Assembly (NCBI GenBank): GCA_946619625.1
Contig: CAMOMF010000216.1
Location: 1 to 9,676, forward strand
From: an uncultured Bacteroidales bacterium
GTDB lineage: Bacteria; Bacteroidota; Bacteroidia; Bacteroidales; Paludibacteraceae
Direction: 5' to 3'
DNA length: 9,676 nucleotides
The position numbers and the translations under genes are program-made. The notes under the pieces are model-generated. The model was not told the DNA's origin. It saw only the letters and a program-made list of their open reading frames with translations, and ran no database searches. Below are positions 6,822 through 9,676 of this stretch, piece by piece. Position 1 is the stretch's first letter; every line of letters starts with the position of its first letter.

Positions 6822-6852
6822 TAAATGAGACACTCCTACGGTGTCTCATTTA
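6822..6852 (+). terminator. Perfect 12-bp hairpin, probable bidirectional terminator
   Basis: TAAATGAGACAC (6822-6833) pairs perfectly with GTGTCTCATTTA (6841-6852) across a 7-nt loop. It lies 41 nt after the FtsE-type stop, between that gene and a convergent minus-strand lipoprotein gene. The downstream tract (TTGTATAA) is only moderately T-rich, so termination rests mainly on the long stem. The symmetric stem could serve both directions. Confidence 0.7.
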
Positions 6853-6977
6853 TTGTATAAACAACCCCAATTGGGCTTGTTTGGTTGCTTTTTCGCTGAA
6901 AAATGTATCGAACGGACACATCCTCACGATCCTCTCATGGTGTTCTTATGAAGGTATTACTCCCGTTGGAAAAATAT

Positions 6978-7027
6978 CTATAGATTTTAGTTTCGGATTT
7001 CAGATATCAGTTTCGGACTTTAGATTT
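6978..7027. repeat. 20-bp tandem repeat overlapping the lipoprotein stop
   Basis: On the minus strand AAATCTAAAGTCCGAAACTG (7027-7008) is followed by ATATCTGAAATCCGAAACTA (7007-6988), 16 of 20 identical, and a partial third unit AAATCTATAG (6987-6978). The last lipoprotein codons and its TGA (7009-7007) fall inside the first unit and at its junction with the second. Confidence 0.6.
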
Positions 7028-7792
7028 GTAAAAGGTAAGCCAGTTGGTGCAAAAGTTGTGTGTATGAGGGTGAATGATATGGATGGAGTCGTTTTGATCA
7101 CGACAGAATGAATAGTTCCATCCTGCACCCATATCCAAGTAAAGGGCGTTGCGAATAGGAAGCGTGTGAAGCCACCGAGTGAAATCAGCGTATGGAACAG
7201 GGCGCCGGCTTTCCACAATCGCCAAGTTGCCATCCAAATCTGCAATGACCCGATAGATGTTTTTACAGTCCTTTTTTTGCACTTGTGGCATATAGATAAC
7301 GCTATCGCGAATCACCCAATATTGAGTGAACGCCATTCCCCCTTGTGCCGCCACGCTATCAATCAGGGAGTCGTTGGGGAGTGTTGCAAAAAACCAAGTG
7401 GATTCGGTGGCAGCGAAGAGCCCGTAGTTCTGATTGTAATCGTATCCATTATAGCGGACACCACTACTCACGTGCGGTCCAAGGATGTTGGTGTGCTCAA
7501 AATGGTCGAGTAGTTTGCCGGTAAAGGAGGCTGCTGCACAGAAAATGACATTTGTGTCATTGGGAGATGGCATTTCCGCGCACACCAAGTCGATATAGTT
7601 GTATAGGGGATGGTAGATATACAAATCTGCCGTTGTGTCAATATGGGTGAAGAATTGTTCTCCGTCCGGCATGGAATGACCGTCCTCACAAACATTCTCT
7701 CTTTCCATGGATGGGGAGGCGGTTTGTTTTTTGCAGCCGGAACAGAGTAGTGCCAAAAGGACAGTGAAAAATATGTAACGGGAATGTGACAT
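7007..7792 (-). CDS. Lipoprotein, phosphodiester glycosidase-like
   Basis: This is a 261-residue predicted lipoprotein: the signal peptide ends in the lipobox LCSGC with acylated Cys20, followed by KK. The body resembles the phosphodiester glycosidase (NAGPA-like) family. The visible resemblances are CAAASFTG (85-92), NILGPHVSSG (102-111), GGMAFTQYWVI near 151-161, a DLDGNLAIVESRRPVPYADF stretch (185-204), and NALYLDMGAGWN (215-226), corresponding to the family's LDGG segment. The assignment comes from pattern memory, so substrate and activity are open. The last residues (KSKVRN) are encoded by a 20-bp tandem repeat and may be non-functional tail. It starts 57 nt after the sufE stop on the same strand. 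TTTCTTTG at 7824-7817 is one base off a -7 box but has no TTTG partner, so co-transcription with sufE is plausible. It converges on the 6822-6852 hairpin. Confidence 0.65.
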   Translation of the reverse strand: MSHSRYIFFTVLLALLCSGCKKQTASPSMERENVCEDGHSMPDGEQFFTHIDTTADLYIYHPLYNYIDLVCAEMPSPNDTNVIFCAAASFTGKLLDHFEHTNILGPHVSSGVRYNGYDYNQNYGLFAATESTWFFATLPNDSLIDSVAAQGGMAFTQYWVIRDSVIYMPQVQKKDCKNIYRVIADLDGNLAIVESRRPVPYADFTRWLHTLPIRNALYLDMGAGWNYSFCRDQNDSIHIIHPHTHNFCTNWLTFYKSKVRN

Positions 7793-7849
7793 GGACTATT
7801 TGTCTATGACCTGCAACAAAGAAAATCAGTTTGAGGAGTAGGGATAATA

Positions 7850-8272
7850 CTATATCCCTTTTGCTTGGAAAGCAAGGGCGTACATCTTTATCTGTTTCAC
7901 CATTGCCAACAGACCGTTGCTGCGCGTAGGCGACAGGTGTTCCTGCAAGCCGGTCTGACCGATAAAATACAGGTCGGCATCCAATATTTCCTGCGGAGTA
8001 TGACCCGAGAGCACTTTTAACAACAGAGCAACAATGCCTTTCACCAGTATGGCATCCGAGTCGCCTTGCAGCATAATCTTGCCGTCTTCAACGCGGGCGT
8101 CAATCCACACTTTGGACTGACAACCGTCTATCAGGTTCCGGTCGGTCTTGATGTCTGCTGGCATTTCCGGCAATTCGTTTCCCAAGTCAATCAGCAGTGA
8201 ATAGCGGTCCATCCAGTCGTCAAAACCGGAAAACTCTTCTATTATCTCGTCTTGAATTTCGTTTATTGTCAT
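7850..8272 (-). CDS. sufE: SufE family cysteine desulfurase sulfur acceptor
   Basis: SufE accepts persulfide sulfur from the cysteine desulfurase SufS and passes it to the SUF scaffold for Fe-S cluster assembly in the cytoplasm. The 140 residues match the usual length. The sulfur-accepting Cys51 lies in NLIDGCQSKVW (47-57), the same position as in E. coli SufE. The N-terminal FSGFDDWMDRYSLLIDLG, the GDSDAILVKGIVALLL helix, and the C-terminal LSPTRSNGLLAMVKQIK are all family-typical. No sufS, sufB, sufC or sufD is in the window, so the gene stands apart from a suf operon. It follows aroK by 126 nt, a gap carrying a 24-bp direct repeat; no consensus promoter or clear terminator is seen there. 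Confidence 0.93.
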   Translation of the reverse strand: MTINEIQDEIIEEFSGFDDWMDRYSLLIDLGNELPEMPADIKTDRNLIDGCQSKVWIDARVEDGKIMLQGDSDAILVKGIVALLLKVLSGHTPQEILDADLYFIGQTGLQEHLSPTRSNGLLAMVKQIKMYALAFQAKGI

Positions 8273-8332
8273 AGTGTTCTATATATTTGAAATAGTAAAT
8301 TTTTATTACGTTCCCGCAGGCAGGTCTTTTTT

Positions 8333-8391
8333 TGCAGGCACGGAGACCTGCGTACCTAAGTTTTTTTCGCATGCACGGAGTCCTGCGTACC
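8333..8391. repeat. 24-bp imperfect direct repeat with hairpin potential
   Basis: Two 24-bp units (8333-8356 and 8368-8391) share GCACGGAG, then CCTGCGTACC; 21 of 24 positions are identical and each unit is preceded by a run of seven T. Unit one can fold as GCAGG/CCTGC (8334-8338 with 8347-8351) or pair its AGACCTGC (8344-8351) with GCAGGTCT at 8320-8327, so the two folds exclude each other. Unit two can fold CACGGAG with CCCCGTG (one G-T wobble on the minus strand). It fills most of the gap between aroK and sufE. Confidence 0.65.
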
Positions 8392-8398
8392 CCGTGGG

Positions 8399-8968
8399 CT
8401 AATGTTGAGAAATAATCCGGTATATTTGTTCCGCCATTACTTCATCGTTGGATTCATGCAGTTGGTCGGGGGCATCAATAATAAAATGCGCCTGTTTGTA
8501 GTATGCGACTCTGTCTGCCAGATGTTGTTGGACAAAGTGTAGCATTTTTTCCTCCTCACTGCTACCTTCTGCTGCCATCATGCCGTCTTTGGCAACGGGA
8601 CGGTGTTCAATGCCGGAAAGGAACAGCCGCTTGGTGAGTTGTTCCGGTTTCCATCGCAAGTAGAAACTGGTGCCCAACTCCTTCAGGCACTCCATATTGT
8701 CCTCCCAGCACGGATAGCCGCCTCCGGTAGCATAGATGATGTTGTCAAATGGTATTTGGTCTGCCAAATCCTCAACTACATATTTCTCTTTCTTGCGGAA
8801 TTCCTCTATTCCGAATGTCCGGATATAATCTGCCGTTGAGAGCCCGTGTATCTCCTTGAACGCATCGTCCAGATCGACAAAATGCCAGCCGAGTTTCTCT
8901 GCCAGCAGCCGTCCGGCAGTCGTCTTGCCGGCACCGATATATCCTACCAAATAGATGGGAAGAGTCAT
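8399..8968 (-). CDS. aroK: Shikimate kinase
   Basis: This cytoplasmic enzyme phosphorylates shikimate at the 3-hydroxyl with ATP in the chorismate pathway to aromatic amino acids. The 189 residues include Walker A GYIGAGKTT (9-17), the D-L-D motif with shikimate-binding Asp34 (32-34), Arg58 in FGIEEFRKKE, the GGG loop (82-84), the lid arginine Arg123 in GIEHRPVA, and Arg153 in the adenine-side helix. The stretch following the lid (about 127-141) is somewhat longer and more acidic than in short bacterial homologues. The ATG overlaps the stop of the upstream FtsE-type gene by four bases (ATGA), which implies translational coupling. Confidence 0.94.
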   Translation of the reverse strand: MTLPIYLVGYIGAGKTTAGRLLAEKLGWHFVDLDDAFKEIHGLSTADYIRTFGIEEFRKKEKYVVEDLADQIPFDNIIYATGGGYPCWEDNMECLKELGTSFYLRWKPEQLTKRLFLSGIEHRPVAKDGMMAAEGSSEEEKMLHFVQQHLADRVAYYKQAHFIIDAPDQLHESNDEVMAEQIYRIISQH

Positions 8969-9627
8969 TCCTTTATCACCCCGTTATCGAAAAACAGTTT
9001 CCTGCCCGGATACGACTCCGGCCAATGAGGGTTGTGCGTGGACATCAGCACCGTAATACCCGCCTGCGAGATAGAATAAAGCAGATCCATGATCTCACGG
9101 CCGGTTTCCGTATCGAGGTTTCCTGTCGGTTCGTCGGCGAGGATCATTTCCGGAGAATTAAGCAATGCTCGAGCTATCACGACACGCTGCTGTTCTCCTC
9201 CTGAAAGTTCATAAGGCTTCTTGTAAGCCTTGGTCTCCATTCCTACTTGCTCCAGCACCTCCCGCACATGATTTTTCATGAGCGTTTTGTCTTTCCACCC
9301 CGTTGCGCGGAGGACGAAAAGCAGGTTCTCTTCCACAGACCGGTCCGTCAGCAGTTTATAATCCTGGAAAATAATACCTAACCGCCTGCGCAGGTAAGGC
9401 AGTTTGCGGCGGCGGATTTTTGTCATGTCATACTCCAGCACTTGCGCTTCGCCGGATGTCACCGGCAAGGCTCCGTATATAGTTTTCATCAACGATGACT
9501 TACCGCTGCCTACTTTGCCCAGCAGATAAATCATCTCGCCGCTCTGTACCTGTAGGTTCACGTCATGCAGCACAATCTGGTCTGCCTGACGGATCTCTAC
9601 TCCTTTATAATTGATTAATTCTGCCAT
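8965..9627 (-). CDS. ftsE: FtsE-type ABC ATPase (paralogue 2)
   Basis: This is a 220-residue ABC ATPase of the FtsE class with intact Walker A GKVGSGKS (37-44), Q-loop in IFQD (Gln88), signature LSGGEQQR (141-148), Walker B MILADEP (161-167) and H-loop THNP (His198). It aligns without gaps to the 6116-6781 product through residue 220, about 64% identical by hand count. Differences in the most conserved stretches are nearly all at third codon positions, which points to an old duplication kept by selection. The start overlaps the stop of an upstream gene (TAATG) and its own stop overlaps the aroK start (ATGA), so it sits in a tightly coupled operon. No ftsX is visible. Which paralogue is the true FtsE cannot be decided here. 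Confidence 0.88.
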   Translation of the reverse strand: MAELINYKGVEIRQADQIVLHDVNLQVQSGEMIYLLGKVGSGKSSLMKTIYGALPVTSGEAQVLEYDMTKIRRRKLPYLRRRLGIIFQDYKLLTDRSVEENLLFVLRATGWKDKTLMKNHVREVLEQVGMETKAYKKPYELSGGEQQRVVIARALLNSPEMILADEPTGNLDTETGREIMDLLYSISQAGITVLMSTHNPHWPESYPGRKLFFDNGVIKE

Positions 9628-9676
9628 TAATCCTCATTCTCCAATTGTTGCTCTACCTCCGCTAAACGCGCTTTCA
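9627..9676 (-). CDS. C-terminal end of an unidentified gene (partial)
   Basis: A minus-strand frame running in from the right edge ends with KARLAEVEQQLENED and a TAA that overlaps the ATG of the FtsE-type gene (TAATG). The Glu/Gln-rich tail suggests a helix or coiled coil. The stop-start overlap is the main reason to accept it as a real upstream gene of the same operon; the family cannot be told from 15 residues. Confidence 0.55.
   Translation of the reverse strand, partial: KARLAEVEQQLENED

Noticed and set aside
6782..7111. 109-codon plus-strand frame after the FtsE-type gene, starting with GTG
   Set aside because: It runs through the 12-bp hairpin and the 20-bp repeat and overlaps the convergent lipoprotein gene; no domain is seen.
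7817..7824. Possible -7 box for the lipoprotein gene
   Set aside because: TTTCTTTG is one base off consensus and there is no TTTG at the expected upstream distance.
8333..8391. Two-repeat CRISPR-like array
   Set aside because: There are only two units with an 11-nt T-rich spacer, and no cas gene or longer array is present.

Overview
The window looks like a chromosomal segment from a Bacteroidales bacterium (phylum Bacteroidota); I cannot name the genus. Three things support this. Promoters match the Bacteroidota sigma consensus (TTTG, about 20 nt, TAnnTTTG) and Shine-Dalgarno sequences are mostly absent. There is the start of a TonB-dependent receptor with a carboxypeptidase-like N-terminal domain. 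Secreted proteins show lipoprotein or M6-protease features typical of the group. Most genes are housekeeping, and I see no insertion sequence, prophage, CRISPR array, tRNA or rRNA.

Layout. At 1-416 (-) is the 5' part of a TonB-dependent receptor gene with its own promoter; its 3' end lies outside the window. A gap (417-659) follows with micro-repeats and a strong terminator. From 4473 down to 660, three minus-strand genes follow one another: a polysaccharide-type ABC-2 permease, ispE (isoprenoid precursor synthesis, MEP pathway) and a secreted M6-family metalloprotease ending at the terminator. At 4492-4539 two consensus promoters overlap back to back, one driving the permease leftward and one driving a four-repeat DUF349 coiled-coil protein rightward (4571-6031). 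An FtsE-type ABC ATPase (6116-6781) follows the DUF349 gene, then a perfect 12-bp hairpin.

The right third is again on the minus strand. Entering from the right edge are the last 15 codons of an unknown gene, a second FtsE-type ATPase (8965-9627), and aroK (shikimate kinase), all translationally overlapped. After a repeat-bearing gap come sufE (Fe-S cluster sulfur transfer) and a lipoprotein resembling phosphodiester glycosidases, which converges on the plus-strand FtsE gene.

The most unusual points are: (i) two FtsE paralogues, about 64% identical by hand count, in inverted orientation 2.2 kb apart with no FtsX nearby; (ii) a 12-mer, TTTGCATATGTC, shared by two separate promoters, one of them inside the overlapping divergent pair; (iii) short-period tandem repeats in most intergenic gaps, each gap with its own unit, two of them built around the same 11-bp core CCCGYAGGGCG; and (iv) a 24-bp imperfect direct repeat with alternative hairpins between aroK and sufE. 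No gene-free stretch exceeds 300 bases. The part of the 6782-7006 gap between the hairpin and the repeat (6853-6977) shows nothing I can name.
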